Shown in pieces: positions 33,324-40,980 of a stretch of 49,544 bases of DNA; the first letter of the stretch is position 1, and every line of letters begins with the position of its first letter. Made by a program: the position numbers and the translations under genes. Source of the stretch: Flavobacteriaceae bacterium (GTDB taxonomy: Bacteria; Bacteroidota; Bacteroidia; Flavobacteriales; Flavobacteriaceae); assembly GCA_021151665.1 (NCBI GenBank), contig JAGKWW010000022.1:1-49544 (forward strand), written 5' to 3'. The notes below the pieces were generated by a model. It was given only the letters and a program-made list of their open reading frames with translations, had not been told where the DNA came from and ran no database searches.

Positions 33324-33331
33324 CAAAAATA
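33324..33331 (-). promoter_or_regulatory. Putative -7 box of the MBL gene
   Basis: TATTTTTG on the minus strand (consensus TAnnTTTG), 55 bp before the MBL start. No clear -33 element. Confidence 0.35.
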
Positions 33332-33391
33332 ATACGTATTTAGGGCATAAGTTTTGCTTATACTCAATACGAATAAAAAAGATACCTTTTA

Positions 33392-33421
33392 TTGCAATCT
33401 CTAAAATTGTGGGTATCTTTG
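33392..33421 (+). promoter_or_regulatory. Promoter of the SUF operon
   Basis: TTG at 33392-33394, 19-bp spacer and TATCTTTG at 33414-33421: a perfect Bacteroidota promoter with ideal spacing, 38 bp before sufA. No obvious IscR- or Fur-like operator was recognised. Confidence 0.75.
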
Positions 33422-33459
33422 CGGTAATTTAGATTGAATAAATTTTTTAGGTAAGAGCG

Positions 33460-33789
33460 ATGATAAAAGTTTCTGATTCAGCAAGAAAAAGGGCGGTCAT
33501 GCTCATGGAAGATGACGGCTTTGATGCGGCTACCGATTATATAAGGGTAGGCGTCAAGAGTGGCGGGTGTTCAGGATTGTCATACGAACTGAAATTTGAC
33601 AAGACTGTAAACGACACCGATAAGATTTTTGAAGACAATGGCGTAAAGATAGCGGTAGACAAGAAAAGCGTATTGTACCTTGCCGGTACAGTGCTTGAGT
33701 TTAGCGGCGGCCTTAACGGCAAAGGCTTTGTTTTCAATAACCCCAATGCGCAAAGAACGTGCGGATGTGGGGAGAGTTTTTCTCTATAA
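33460..33789 (+). CDS. sufA: A-type iron-sulfur carrier SufA/IscA
   Basis: 109 residues of the HesB/IscA family. Three conserved cysteines: Cys37 in 'KSGGCSGLSYEL', and Cys101/Cys103 in 'TCGCGESF', the ligand set for Fe-S or iron binding. It carries Fe-S clusters from the SufBCD scaffold to apoproteins. First gene of the SUF operon, with a perfect promoter in front. The gap to sufB is 439 bp here because an intervening gene is inserted. Confidence 0.95.
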   Translation: MIKVSDSARKRAVMLMEDDGFDAATDYIRVGVKSGGCSGLSYELKFDKTVNDTDKIFEDNGVKIAVDKKSVLYLAGTVLEFSGGLNGKGFVFNNPNAQRTCGCGESFSL

Positions 33790-33797
33790 GTTTTAAG

Positions 33798-33822
33798 GTT
33801 AAATGTTGTAATGTTATAAAGT
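33798..33822 (+). repeat. Left inverted-repeat arm of the IVS-like element
   Basis: AT-rich 25-mer from GTTAAATGTTG to TTATAAAGT. Its reverse complement resembles the sequence at 34192-34218. It lies just before the four-helix gene. Confidence 0.6.
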
Positions 33823-33828
33823 TTTTGT

Positions 33829-34200
33829 GTGGCGAAGTTAAACTCGTTTGAAGAAATAGTTGCCTGGCAAAAGGCAAGGGAATTGAACGCCGAAATTTAT
33901 AGCATTACTAATTCTAACCAATTTTTTAATAGAGACTACGGATTAAGGGATCAGATGCGGCGATGTTGTATTTCTATCTCATCCAATATTGCTGAAGGTT
34001 TTGAAAGAGAGACAGCGAAAGAGTTTAGAAGATTTCTATATATTTCAAAAGCTTCCGCAGGCGAATTCAGATCCCAACTTTACTTAGCTTTGGATTTAGG
34101 CTATATTTCAGAAGTTGAATTTTTGAGTCTTAATGAAAAAGTAAATGATATATCAAAGTTATTAAGTGGCTTTATAAAGTACCTCACCGGAACTTTATAA
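33829..34200 (+). CDS. Four-helix-bundle (23S rRNA IVS-type) protein
   Basis: 123 residues with a GTG start at 33829. Sequence 'MAKLNSFEEIVAWQKARELNAEIYSI', 'DYGLRDQMRRCCISISSNIAEGFER', 'KEFRRFLYISKASAGEFRSQLYLALDLGYI' is the four-helix-bundle family first found in intervening sequences of 23S rRNA and later in scattered chromosomal sites (also related in fold to Avd of diversity-generating retroelements). Function unknown. It is inserted between sufA and sufB, bounded by AT-rich inverted repeats; the stop codon lies in the right arm. No reverse transcriptase is near. Identity of the family is secure; any role in SUF biology is not implied. Confidence 0.9.
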   Translation: MAKLNSFEEIVAWQKARELNAEIYSITNSNQFFNRDYGLRDQMRRCCISISSNIAEGFERETAKEFRRFLYISKASAGEFRSQLYLALDLGYISEVEFLSLNEKVNDISKLLSGFIKYLTGTL

Positions 34201-34218
34201 CTTTTAACTTTAAACATT
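34192..34218 (+). repeat. Right inverted-repeat arm of the IVS-like element
   Basis: 27-nt arm beginning ACTTTATAAC; reverse complement is close to the left arm at 33798-33822 (both end in TTATAAAGT when read inward-out). It contains the stop of the four-helix gene. Confidence 0.6.
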
Positions 34219-34228
34219 AATACCACTG

Positions 34229-35677
34229 ATGAGTAAATATACAGAAGAAGAATTAAAGATCGAACTCGAAAATAAAGAGTACGAGTACGGTTTTTATACC
34301 AATATAGAATCCGAGACATTTCCTGTCGGGCTTAACGAAAATGTCATCCGGGCGCTTTCTGCTAAAAAAGAGGAGCCGGAATGGATGACCGAGTGGCGCC
34401 TTGAAGCCTACCGTGCGTGGGTGGAAATGACGGAGCCGGAATGGGCGAATGTGCATTATGAGAAACCGGATTTCCAAGCGATATCGTATTACTCTGCACC
34501 TAAAGCAGTTGACCCGAACAAAACGCTTGACGATGTAGACCCCGAGCTTTTGGCGATGTACAAAAAGCTGGGTATTTCTATCGATGAGCAAAAGATGATG
34601 AATAATGTGGCAATGGATATCGTAGTTGATTCCGTTTCGGTAGCCACCACATTTAAAAAAACACTTGCGGAGAAAGGCATTATTTTCTGCCCGATCTCTG
34701 AAGCGATAAAAGAGCACCCTGAATTGGTGCGCAAATACTTAGGTACGGTAGTTCCGCAAAAAGACAATTTCTACGCTGCGCTTAATTCGGCAGTGTTCAG
34801 CGACGGGTCTTTCTGCTACATCCCGAAAGGGGTACGCTGCCCGATGGAGCTGAGTACGTACTTTCGGATCAACCAGGCGGGTACAGGGCAATTCGAGCGC
34901 ACACTTGTTATTGCCGACGAAGGCAGCTACGTGAGTTACCTTGAGGGCTGTACGGCCCCAAGCCGCGACGAAAACCAGCTTCATGCCGCCGTGGTAGAAC
35001 TTATTGCAATGGACGATGCAGAGATAAAATACTCCACGGTGCAAAACTGGTTCCCGGGCAATAAAGAAGGCAAAGGAGGTGTATACAACTTTGTAACCAA
35101 GCGCGGGCTTTGCGAAAAGAACGCCAAGATATCCTGGACACAGGTAGAAACGGGTTCTGCCGTTACGTGGAAATATCCGAGCTGCGTGCTTAAGGGAGAT
35201 AACTCGGTAGGGGAGTTTTACTCTATTGCCGTAACCAACAACTTCCAGCAGGCGGATACCGGTACGAAGATGATCCACCTTGGTAAGAACACCAAGAGCA
35301 CAATTATTTCTAAAGGAATTTCTGCCGGCCGCTCACAGAACAGCTACCGCGGATTGGTGCAAATCGGCTCAAGGACAGAGAACGCTCGGAACTTTTCGCA
35401 ATGTGATTCCCTGCTGATGGGTAACAACTGCGGCGCGCATACCTTTCCGTACATTGAAAGTAAAAACACTACTGCCAAGATAGAGCACGAAGCCACGACC
35501 AGTAAGATTGGCGAAGACCAGGTATTCTACTGTAACCAAAGGGGAATCCCGACGGAAAAAGCTATTGCACTTATCGTGAACGGCTTTAGCAAGGAAGTGC
35601 TCAACAAGCTCCCGATGGAGTTTGCGGTGGAAGCACAAAAGCTGCTCGAAATAAGCCTTGAGGGCAGTGTGGGGTAA
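34229..35677 (+). CDS. sufB: Fe-S assembly scaffold SufB
   Basis: 482 residues, normal length. The scaffold subunit of the SufBC2D complex that builds Fe-S clusters with sulfur from SufS-SufE. 'YIPKGVRCPMELSTYFRIN', 'EGCTAPSRDENQLHAAVVELIAMDDAEIKYSTVQNW', 'SVGEFYSIAVTNNFQQADTGTKMIHLG' and 'GEDQVFYCNQRGI' are SufB signatures within a beta-helix core. The start is 11 bp after the right IVS arm. Downstream, a toxin-antitoxin pair separates it from sufC. Confidence 0.97.
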   Translation: MSKYTEEELKIELENKEYEYGFYTNIESETFPVGLNENVIRALSAKKEEPEWMTEWRLEAYRAWVEMTEPEWANVHYEKPDFQAISYYSAPKAVDPNKTLDDVDPELLAMYKKLGISIDEQKMMNNVAMDIVVDSVSVATTFKKTLAEKGIIFCPISEAIKEHPELVRKYLGTVVPQKDNFYAALNSAVFSDGSFCYIPKGVRCPMELSTYFRINQAGTGQFERTLVIADEGSYVSYLEGCTAPSRDENQLHAAVVELIAMDDAEIKYSTVQNWFPGNKEGKGGVYNFVTKRGLCEKNAKISWTQVETGSAVTWKYPSCVLKGDNSVGEFYSIAVTNNFQQADTGTKMIHLGKNTKSTIISKGISAGRSQNSYRGLVQIGSRTENARNFSQCDSLLMGNNCGAHTFPYIESKNTTAKIEHEATTSKIGEDQVFYCNQRGIPTEKAIALIVNGFSKEVLNKLPMEFAVEAQKLLEISLEGSVG

Positions 35678-35691
35678 TTTAAGAAGATATA

Positions 35692-35703
35692 CAAACATAA
35701 AAT
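35692..35703 (+). repeat. Direct repeat, left copy flanking the TA module
   Basis: CAAACATAAAAT, identical to 36224-36235; with one mismatch the match extends to 17 bp. It lies in the sufB-to-antitoxin gap. Confidence 0.5.
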
Positions 35704-35711
35704 TTTAAATT

Positions 35712-35921
35712 ATGGATGTCATTCTGAAAAATGTAAAGAAAAAAGATTTGCCCGTTCTCAGATCTCTGGCGAAAGCCTTAGGATTTGAAATAGGTGAAAC
35801 ACAACAAAAGTCATACGATCCTAAGATGGTTCAGGAAATACTGAACGCTTCCGAAGAAATAAAAAACGGAAAGGGCAAAAGGGTAGCGATACAAGACCTT
35901 GACAAATTCTTAGGTCTTTAG
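35712..35921 (+). CDS. Antitoxin of YoeB-type module
   Basis: 69 residues. Short N-terminal segment ('MDVILKNVKKKDLPVLRSLAKALGFEI'), then a helical, charged half (35-69) that would wrap around the toxin. Fits the small antitoxins found in Bacteroidota ahead of Txe/YoeB toxins. The toxin gene starts one base after this stop. DNA binding by the N-terminal half, hence autoregulation, is typical for such pairs but not visible directly. No own promoter was found. Confidence 0.8.
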   Translation: MDVILKNVKKKDLPVLRSLAKALGFEIGETQQKSYDPKMVQEILNASEEIKNGKGKRVAIQDLDKFLGL

Positions 35922-35922
35922 G

Positions 35923-36207
35923 ATGGAGATTAAGACGATTGTTTTTTCCGAAAAGGCTCAAAACGACCTGAAATTCTGGAATAAGTCTGGCAACAAAAAT
36001 ATCATACAAAAAATATCGAGACTTATAAAGGCGATACAGGCCGACCCATTTAACGGAATAGGTAAACCCGAAGCTTTGAAACACGAGCTGACGGGGAAAT
36101 GGTCGAGAAGAATCGATAGGGAGCACAGGCTCATCTATGAAATATTGGAGGATGGCTCAGTTCAGATACTAAACATCCTTTCTTTAAAAGGGCATTACGA
36201 ATTATAA
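35923..36207 (+). CDS. Txe/YoeB-family toxin (ribosome-dependent mRNA interferase)
   Basis: 94 residues. Aligns by eye to E. coli YoeB: 'GIGKPEALKHELTGKWSRRIDREHRLIYEI' and C-terminal 'GHYEL'. The catalytic set corresponds to Glu50 (E46), Arg69 (R65), His91 (H83) and Tyr92 (Y84), all present, so the toxin looks active. YoeB toxins cleave mRNA in the ribosomal A site. It forms a bicistronic module with the preceding antitoxin, lodged between sufB and sufC, with 26 bp to sufC. The tail after HY is 'EL', slightly longer than in E. coli. Confidence 0.93.
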   Translation: MEIKTIVFSEKAQNDLKFWNKSGNKNIIQKISRLIKAIQADPFNGIGKPEALKHELTGKWSRRIDREHRLIYEILEDGSVQILNILSLKGHYEL

Positions 36208-36223
36208 TAAGCGTTAGCTTAAG

Positions 36224-36235
36224 CAAACATAAAAT
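36224..36235 (+). repeat. Direct repeat, right copy flanking the TA module
   Basis: CAAACATAAAAT, identical to 35692-35703. It ends on the sufC ATG (36234), so loss of the intervening 532 bp would leave sufC with an intact start. Confidence 0.5.
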
Positions 36236-36980
36236 GTTAAGTATAAAAAACCTACACGCAAAAGTAGAAGATAAAGACATCCTGAAAGGGATCAACCTTG
36301 AGGTAAGGGCAGGCGAAGTGCATGCCATCATGGGTCCGAACGGTTCGGGTAAGTCAACCCTTTCATCGGTAATTGCCGGTAAAGAGGATTATGAAGTAAC
36401 CGATGGCGAGATCTACCTCGAAGGCGAAGACATCAGCGAACTGGCTCCTGAAGAGCGCGCACACAAAGGCGTGTTCCTTTCGTTCCAGTACCCGGTGGAG
36501 ATTCCGGGGGTATCGGTGACTAACTTCATGAAAACGGCCATCAACGAAAGCCGCAAAGCAAAAGGCCAGGAAGAAATGCCGGCTAATGAAATGCTTAAGC
36601 TGATCCGTGAAAAGAGCGAGCTGCTCGAGATTGACCGCAAATTCCTTTCGCGCTCGCTGAATGAAGGTTTTTCCGGCGGTGAAAAGAAGCGAAACGAAAT
36701 CTTCCAGATGGCTATGCTTGAACCAAAACTTGCGATCCTGGATGAAACCGACTCGGGCCTTGACATCGATGCACTGCGCATTGTGGCCAATGGCGTGAAC
36801 AAACTCCGCAGCGAAGACAATGCCGTAATCGTGATCACGCACTACCAAAGGCTGCTTGACTATATCGTCCCTGATTTTGTGCACGTGTTATATAATGGTA
36901 AGATCGTTAAGTCGGGCGGTAAAGAGCTTGCCTACGAACTTGAAGAAAAAGGCTACGACTGGATTAAAGCGGAAAATTAG
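36234..36980 (+). CDS. sufC: SufC ABC-type ATPase
   Basis: 248 residues. Walker A GPNGSGKS at 34-41, ABC signature 'FSGGEKKR' around residue 145, Walker B 'LAILDETDSGLDIDAL' after it. SufC is the ATPase of SufBC2D; the extended Walker region 'DETDSGLD' is characteristic of SufC. Start at 36234 gives the usual 'MLSIKNLHAKVEDK'. An AT-rich inverted-repeat hairpin lies in the 86-bp gap before sufD. Confidence 0.97.
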   Translation: MLSIKNLHAKVEDKDILKGINLEVRAGEVHAIMGPNGSGKSTLSSVIAGKEDYEVTDGEIYLEGEDISELAPEERAHKGVFLSFQYPVEIPGVSVTNFMKTAINESRKAKGQEEMPANEMLKLIREKSELLEIDRKFLSRSLNEGFSGGEKKRNEIFQMAMLEPKLAILDETDSGLDIDALRIVANGVNKLRSEDNAVIVITHYQRLLDYIVPDFVHVLYNGKIVKSGGKELAYELEEKGYDWIKAEN

Positions 36981-36984
36981 AACA

Positions 36985-37059
36985 GTTAAAAGTTGAAAGT
37001 TTAAAAGTTGTAAAGTGGCTTAGCCGAACTTTATAACATTCAACATTACGACTTTAAAC
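36985..37059 (+). repeat. AT-rich hairpin in sufC-sufD gap, same family as the IVS arms
   Basis: Two 32-nt arms (36985-37016 and 37028-37059) separated by an 11-nt loop (GGCTTAGCCGA). The arms are identical in about 24 of 32 positions when one is reverse-complemented. The outer parts match the repeats at 33798-33822 and 34192-34218, but no gene lies between. Confidence 0.6.
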
Positions 37060-37066
37060 AAATTAA

Positions 37067-38383
37067 ATGGATTTAAAAGAAAAACTATTATCGTCTTTTA
37101 TGGCGTTTGAGGAACGTGTAGATGTGACATCGCAACTGCACGATATCCGCACAGAGGCTATCAGGCGGTTTGAAGATAAAGGCTTTCCTACCAAAAAAGA
37201 GGAAGCGTGGAAATATACATCGCTAAACAGCGTGCTGAAGAATGATTTTACCGTTTTCCCAAAACAGGAAAATACAGTAGATTATGCCGAGGTAAAGAAA
37301 TATTTCCTGCATGAGATCGATACGTACAAAGTCGTGTTTATCGATGGCGTATTCAGCTCATTCCTGTCATCTACCACACATGACGGGCTCGACGTGTGCC
37401 TGATGTCTTCGGCGCTTACCAAGCCGAAATACAAAGAGGTGGTCGACCAGTACTTCAACAAGATTGCGAACGCTGATGACAGCCTTACGTCGCTCAACAC
37501 GGCATTTGCCAGCGAAGGTGCTTATATCAACATCCCCAAGAATAAGGTAGCCGATAAGCCAATTGAGATCGTCTATTTCTCTACCGGTAGCGAGTCGGCA
37601 CTGATGATACAGCCGCGTAACCTTATTGTGGTGGGCAAGAATGCACAGGTACAGATCATTGAGCGCCACCAAAGCCTTAACAGCAATCCGGTGCTTACCA
37701 ATTCGGTTACCGAGATATTTGTTGCAGAGCGCGCCATGGCCGATTACTATAAAATCCAGAATGACCAGCTGACTGCTAATCTTATCGATAATACATTTAT
37801 CGCACAGAAGAGAGACAGTATGGCTTCGGTGCACACCTTCTCTTTTGGCGGAAATATTACGCGCAACAACCTGAACTTCTATCATCAGGGAGAACATGTA
37901 GAGAGTACGCTGAAAGGCATCACGCTGATTGGCGAAAAGCAGCACGTAGACCATTATACTTTGGTAAGGCATGCTGAACCGAATTGTGGCAGCCACCAGA
38001 ATTACAAAGGAATTTTTGACGGAAGCGCTACGGGTGTTTTCAACGGAAAGATCTATGTTGAAAAGGAGGCGCAGAAAACGGACGCTTTCCAGCAGAACAA
38101 CAACATATTGATGAGTGAGAAAGCGACGATCAATGCTAAGCCGCAACTCGAGATATTTGCCGATGACGTCAAATGTTCGCACGGTTGTACGATAGGGCAG
38201 CTGGATGAAAGCGCCATGTTCTACATGCAGTCGCGCGGCATCCCGAAGAAAGAGGCCAAGGCATTGCTGATGTACGCTTTTAGCAACGAAGTGATCGAGA
38301 GCATCCGGATACCGGAACTAAAGAACCGCATTACCAAGATCATCGCGACAAAGCTCGGTGTGAGCATGGGTTTCGACCTTTAA
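37067..38383 (+). CDS. sufD: Fe-S assembly protein SufD
   Basis: 438 residues. Partner of SufB in the SufBC2D scaffold. 'TKKEEAWKYTSLNSVL' near 40-55 is the common SufD N-terminus, and the beta-helix core carries 'ADVKCSHGCTIGQLDESAMFYMQSRGI' (near 365-392), with the His that faces the SufB active site. Ends 'RNRITKIIATKLGVSMGFDL'-like. It is the last gene of the first SUF transcription unit, closed by a terminator. Confidence 0.96.
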   Translation: MDLKEKLLSSFMAFEERVDVTSQLHDIRTEAIRRFEDKGFPTKKEEAWKYTSLNSVLKNDFTVFPKQENTVDYAEVKKYFLHEIDTYKVVFIDGVFSSFLSSTTHDGLDVCLMSSALTKPKYKEVVDQYFNKIANADDSLTSLNTAFASEGAYINIPKNKVADKPIEIVYFSTGSESALMIQPRNLIVVGKNAQVQIIERHQSLNSNPVLTNSVTEIFVAERAMADYYKIQNDQLTANLIDNTFIAQKRDSMASVHTFSFGGNITRNNLNFYHQGEHVESTLKGITLIGEKQHVDHYTLVRHAEPNCGSHQNYKGIFDGSATGVFNGKIYVEKEAQKTDAFQQNNNILMSEKATINAKPQLEIFADDVKCSHGCTIGQLDESAMFYMQSRGIPKKEAKALLMYAFSNEVIESIRIPELKNRITKIIATKLGVSMGFDL

Positions 38384-38390
38384 AATATAC

Positions 38391-38414
38391 AGCAGCTTTC
38401 GGGCTGCTTTTTTA
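38391..38414 (+). terminator. Terminator after sufD
   Basis: Stem AGCAGC / GCTGCT (38391-38408, loop TTTCGG) followed by seven T residues. It separates sufABCD from sufS. Confidence 0.75.
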
Positions 38415-38475
38415 TTGAACGATGGGGCATATCTTAAAAATAGTGAAGTACGCCCCGTAATTCGTCTGCATCCCG

Positions 38476-38483
38476 TACCTTTG
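38476..38483 (+). promoter_or_regulatory. Promoter -7 box of the sufS unit
   Basis: TACCTTTG, exact TAnnTTTG consensus, 38 bp before the sufS ATG. With the upstream terminator it shows a separately controlled second unit. No clear TTG at -33. Confidence 0.6.
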
Positions 38484-38520
38484 TAGCACTCAGGCCGCGC
38501 CTGTTTCTAAAGACAATATT

Positions 38521-39735
38521 ATGCTAGATATACAGTCCGTAAGGGCAGATTTCCCGATACTTAACCAAACCGTAAATGGCAAGCCACTGGTGTATTTTGA
38601 CAACGCCGCGACCTCGCAAAAGCCGAAGATAGTTATCGACGCTATGGTGCGCTACTATGAGCAGATCAACAGCAACATTCACCGTGGGGTGCACGCCCTG
38701 AGCCAGCTGGCCACCGATGCTTATGAGGTTTCCCGCCAAACGATACAACGCCACCTTAATGCGCGCTTTGCCCACGAAATCATCTTCACTACCGGCACCA
38801 CACACGGCATCAACCTTGTAGCCAATGGCTTCGCGGCGTTCGTAAAGGCGGGTGATGAGGTAATGGTTTCGGCCATGGAACACCATTCCAACATTGTGCC
38901 GTGGCAGCTGCTTTGCGAAAGAGTAGGGGCCAGGCTGGTAGTGATACCGATGAACGAACACGGCGAGCTTATCATGGAAGAGTTTGAAAGCCTGCTTTCG
39001 GAAAAAACAAAAATCGTTGCGGTAAACCACATCTCCAATTCTTTGGGTACGGTGAACCCGGTAAAATATATTATCGAAAAGGCCCATGAGGTTGGGGCAG
39101 CAGTGCTCATCGATGGCGCGCAGGCGGCTCCGCACATGCGTCCGGATGTGCAGGCGCTCGATGCCGACTTTTACACGTTCTCCGGCCATAAAGCCTGCGG
39201 GCCTACCGGTAGCGGCGTGCTGTATGGCAAGGAAGAATGGCTCAACAAGATGCCTCCCTACCAGGGCGGCGGCGAAATGATCAAAGAGGTTACTTTCGAG
39301 AGAACAACCTATGCCGACCTCCCGCATAAATTCGAGGCCGGGACGCCAAACATCGAAGGAGGTATTGTACTCGGCACAGCAATCGATTATCTCGACAGCA
39401 TTGGCTTTGACAATATTATTGCCTACGAGCAGGAATTGCTGGAATACGGTACCAACCGGCTTTTAGAGATTGACGGGCTTAAGATCATTGGAACCGCTGC
39501 TGCTAAGGCTTCGGTAATATCGTTTAATGTAGGCAGCATCCATCCGTATGACATCGGAGCGATTGTCGACAAAATGGGTATTGCCGTCCGCACGGGCAAC
39601 CATTGTACCCAACCGGTTATGGACTTCTTTAAAATTCCCGGAACGGTAAGGGCATCGTTTGCATTTTATAATACAAAAGAAGAGATAGATGCACTCGTTG
39701 CTGCCGTGATAAAGGCTCAACGCATGCTGGCGTGA
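38521..39735 (+). CDS. sufS: Cysteine desulfurase SufS
   Basis: 404 residues, class V aminotransferase fold with PLP. Schiff-base Lys224 in 'FYTFSGHKACGPTGSG', persulfide-carrying Cys362 in 'VRTGNHCTQPVMDFF'; the loop type is that of group II (SufS/CsdA) desulfurases. 'HHSNIVPWQLL' (121-131) carries the PLP-stacking His. It extracts sulfur from cysteine and passes it to SufE. The start at 38521 is the usual 'MLDIQSVRADFPIL'. First gene of the sufS-sufE unit. Confidence 0.97.
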   Translation: MLDIQSVRADFPILNQTVNGKPLVYFDNAATSQKPKIVIDAMVRYYEQINSNIHRGVHALSQLATDAYEVSRQTIQRHLNARFAHEIIFTTGTTHGINLVANGFAAFVKAGDEVMVSAMEHHSNIVPWQLLCERVGARLVVIPMNEHGELIMEEFESLLSEKTKIVAVNHISNSLGTVNPVKYIIEKAHEVGAAVLIDGAQAAPHMRPDVQALDADFYTFSGHKACGPTGSGVLYGKEEWLNKMPPYQGGGEMIKEVTFERTTYADLPHKFEAGTPNIEGGIVLGTAIDYLDSIGFDNIIAYEQELLEYGTNRLLEIDGLKIIGTAAAKASVISFNVGSIHPYDIGAIVDKMGIAVRTGNHCTQPVMDFFKIPGTVRASFAFYNTKEEIDALVAAVIKAQRMLA

Positions 39736-39778
39736 TAATTGCGTTTAATGTTATAACTTTAACCACAAACTCAATGTT

Positions 39779-40228
39779 ATGAAAGCATTTTCTACCGTGG
39801 CGCTTTTTGTGATCGTTGTTGCCGGATGCGCCTCTGCCAGGAAAACCCTGCTTACTGAGGCAGTTATAGAATATAAGGCGGTTACGCGGGGCAGGCATCT
39901 CAATGTCAACTATAAAAATGACACCCTGAGCTGGTATTCAGGCAGGGGGATGGCTACTGGAGGCAACCAACGCATTCTTGCTGCCGACGAAAAAGAATCA
40001 CTGTTCAGGCTGTTGGATAAAGTACAACTTGAAGATTTAAATAAGCTCAAATCTCCTACCAATGCACGGATGTATGATGGGGCGATGATAGCCGATATAA
40101 AAATTATAACAAAAGACAGCACTTATGAAAGCAGTAGCTTCGACCACGGAAAGCCGCCGGCAGAGATCGCTGAGTTCGTTAGTCAGTTTTTGAAATTTAC
40201 AGGAGACGAAACGTATTATGGAAATTAA
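39779..40228 (+). CDS. Uncharacterised lipoprotein within the sufS-sufE unit
   Basis: 149 residues; function not recognised. The lipobox 'VAGC' gives Cys17 ('VALFVIVVAGCAS'). The mature part reads 'IEYKAVTRGRHLNVNYKNDTLSWYSGR', 'MYDGAMIADIKIITKDSTYESSSFDHGKPPAEI', suggesting a small beta-rich domain. Its last 11 bp overlap sufE, which implies coupled translation. Similar lipoproteins sit next to sufE in some Flavobacteria to my recollection; the reason is unclear because Fe-S assembly is cytoplasmic. Could be a passenger gene. Confidence 0.75.
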   Translation: MKAFSTVALFVIVVAGCASARKTLLTEAVIEYKAVTRGRHLNVNYKNDTLSWYSGRGMATGGNQRILAADEKESLFRLLDKVQLEDLNKLKSPTNARMYDGAMIADIKIITKDSTYESSSFDHGKPPAEIAEFVSQFLKFTGDETYYGN

Positions 40229-40637
40229 ACAGATACAGGAAGAGATCGTTGACGAGTTTTCAATGTTTGACGACTGGGATGAACGTTACCAGTATGTGAT
40301 CGACCTTGGGAAGTCGTTGCCGCTCATCGGCGAACAGTATAAAACCGACGAGAACATCATTAAAGGCTGCCAGAGCAAGGTTTGGCTGCACGGCGAAGAA
40401 GAGGATGGCAAGGTTGTTTTTACCGCCGATAGCGATGCTATCTTGACAAAAGGCATCATTGCCATACTCATCCGGGTATTCTCTAACCAGAAAGCCGAAG
40501 ATATACTACAGGCAGATACTTCCTTCATAGACGAGATAGGGCTTAAGGAACACCTTTCGCCAACCCGCGCAAACGGATTGGTATCAATGATAAAACAAAT
40601 TAAAATGTATGCGCTGGCTTTCAGCGCCAAAAAATAG
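40218..40637 (+). CDS. sufE: Sulfur acceptor SufE
   Basis: 139 residues. 'DDWDERYQYVIDLGKSLP' and 'DENIIKGCQSKVWLHGE' are SufE signatures; the sulfur-accepting cysteine is Cys51. SufE stimulates SufS and passes persulfide to SufB. It overlaps the upstream lipoprotein gene by 11 bp and the next gene starts 2 bp after its stop. Confidence 0.95.
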   Translation: MEIKQIQEEIVDEFSMFDDWDERYQYVIDLGKSLPLIGEQYKTDENIIKGCQSKVWLHGEEEDGKVVFTADSDAILTKGIIAILIRVFSNQKAEDILQADTSFIDEIGLKEHLSPTRANGLVSMIKQIKMYALAFSAKK

Positions 40638-40639
40638 AT

Positions 40640-40963
40640 ATGGAACAGCAGATAGACACAGCACAGCTTGGCGAATCGATCGTAAAGGTGCTAAAAACGA
40701 TATATGACCCTGAAATTCCGGTAGACATCTATGAGCTTGGGCTTATTTATGATGTCATGGTAAACGAGGACAACGAAGTCAAGATCCTTATGACGCTCAC
40801 TTCGCCTAACTGCCCGGTAGCCGAGTCGCTTCCGCAGGAAGTAGAGGAGAAGGTGACTAAAATTGATGGCGTAAAAGCCGCCGAAGTAGAAATCACTTTC
40901 GACCCGCCCTGGACCCGCGACCTCATGAGCGAAGAGGCGAAGCTGGAGCTTGGGATGCTGTAA
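40640..40963 (+). CDS. DUF59/MIP18-family Fe-S assembly protein (SufT-like)
   Basis: 107 residues. 'IYDPEIPVDIYELGLIYDV' (21-39) is the DUF59 (PaaD/MIP18) motif and Cys58 in 'LTSPNCPVAESLP' is the conserved cysteine. The fold is shared with SufT and with the N-terminus of some ApbC/Mrp proteins; it assists maturation of Fe-S proteins. Position directly after sufE supports a SUF role. A DUF2480 gene follows after 17 bp. Confidence 0.93.
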   Translation: MEQQIDTAQLGESIVKVLKTIYDPEIPVDIYELGLIYDVMVNEDNEVKILMTLTSPNCPVAESLPQEVEEKVTKIDGVKAAEVEITFDPPWTRDLMSEEAKLELGML

Positions 40964-40980
40964 CTTATACCCGACTTACC

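Noticed and set aside
33829..34200. Four-helix-bundle gene as an Avd of a diversity-generating retroelement.
   Set aside because: No reverse transcriptase, template repeat or variable repeat in the window; the closest context is the rRNA-IVS type.
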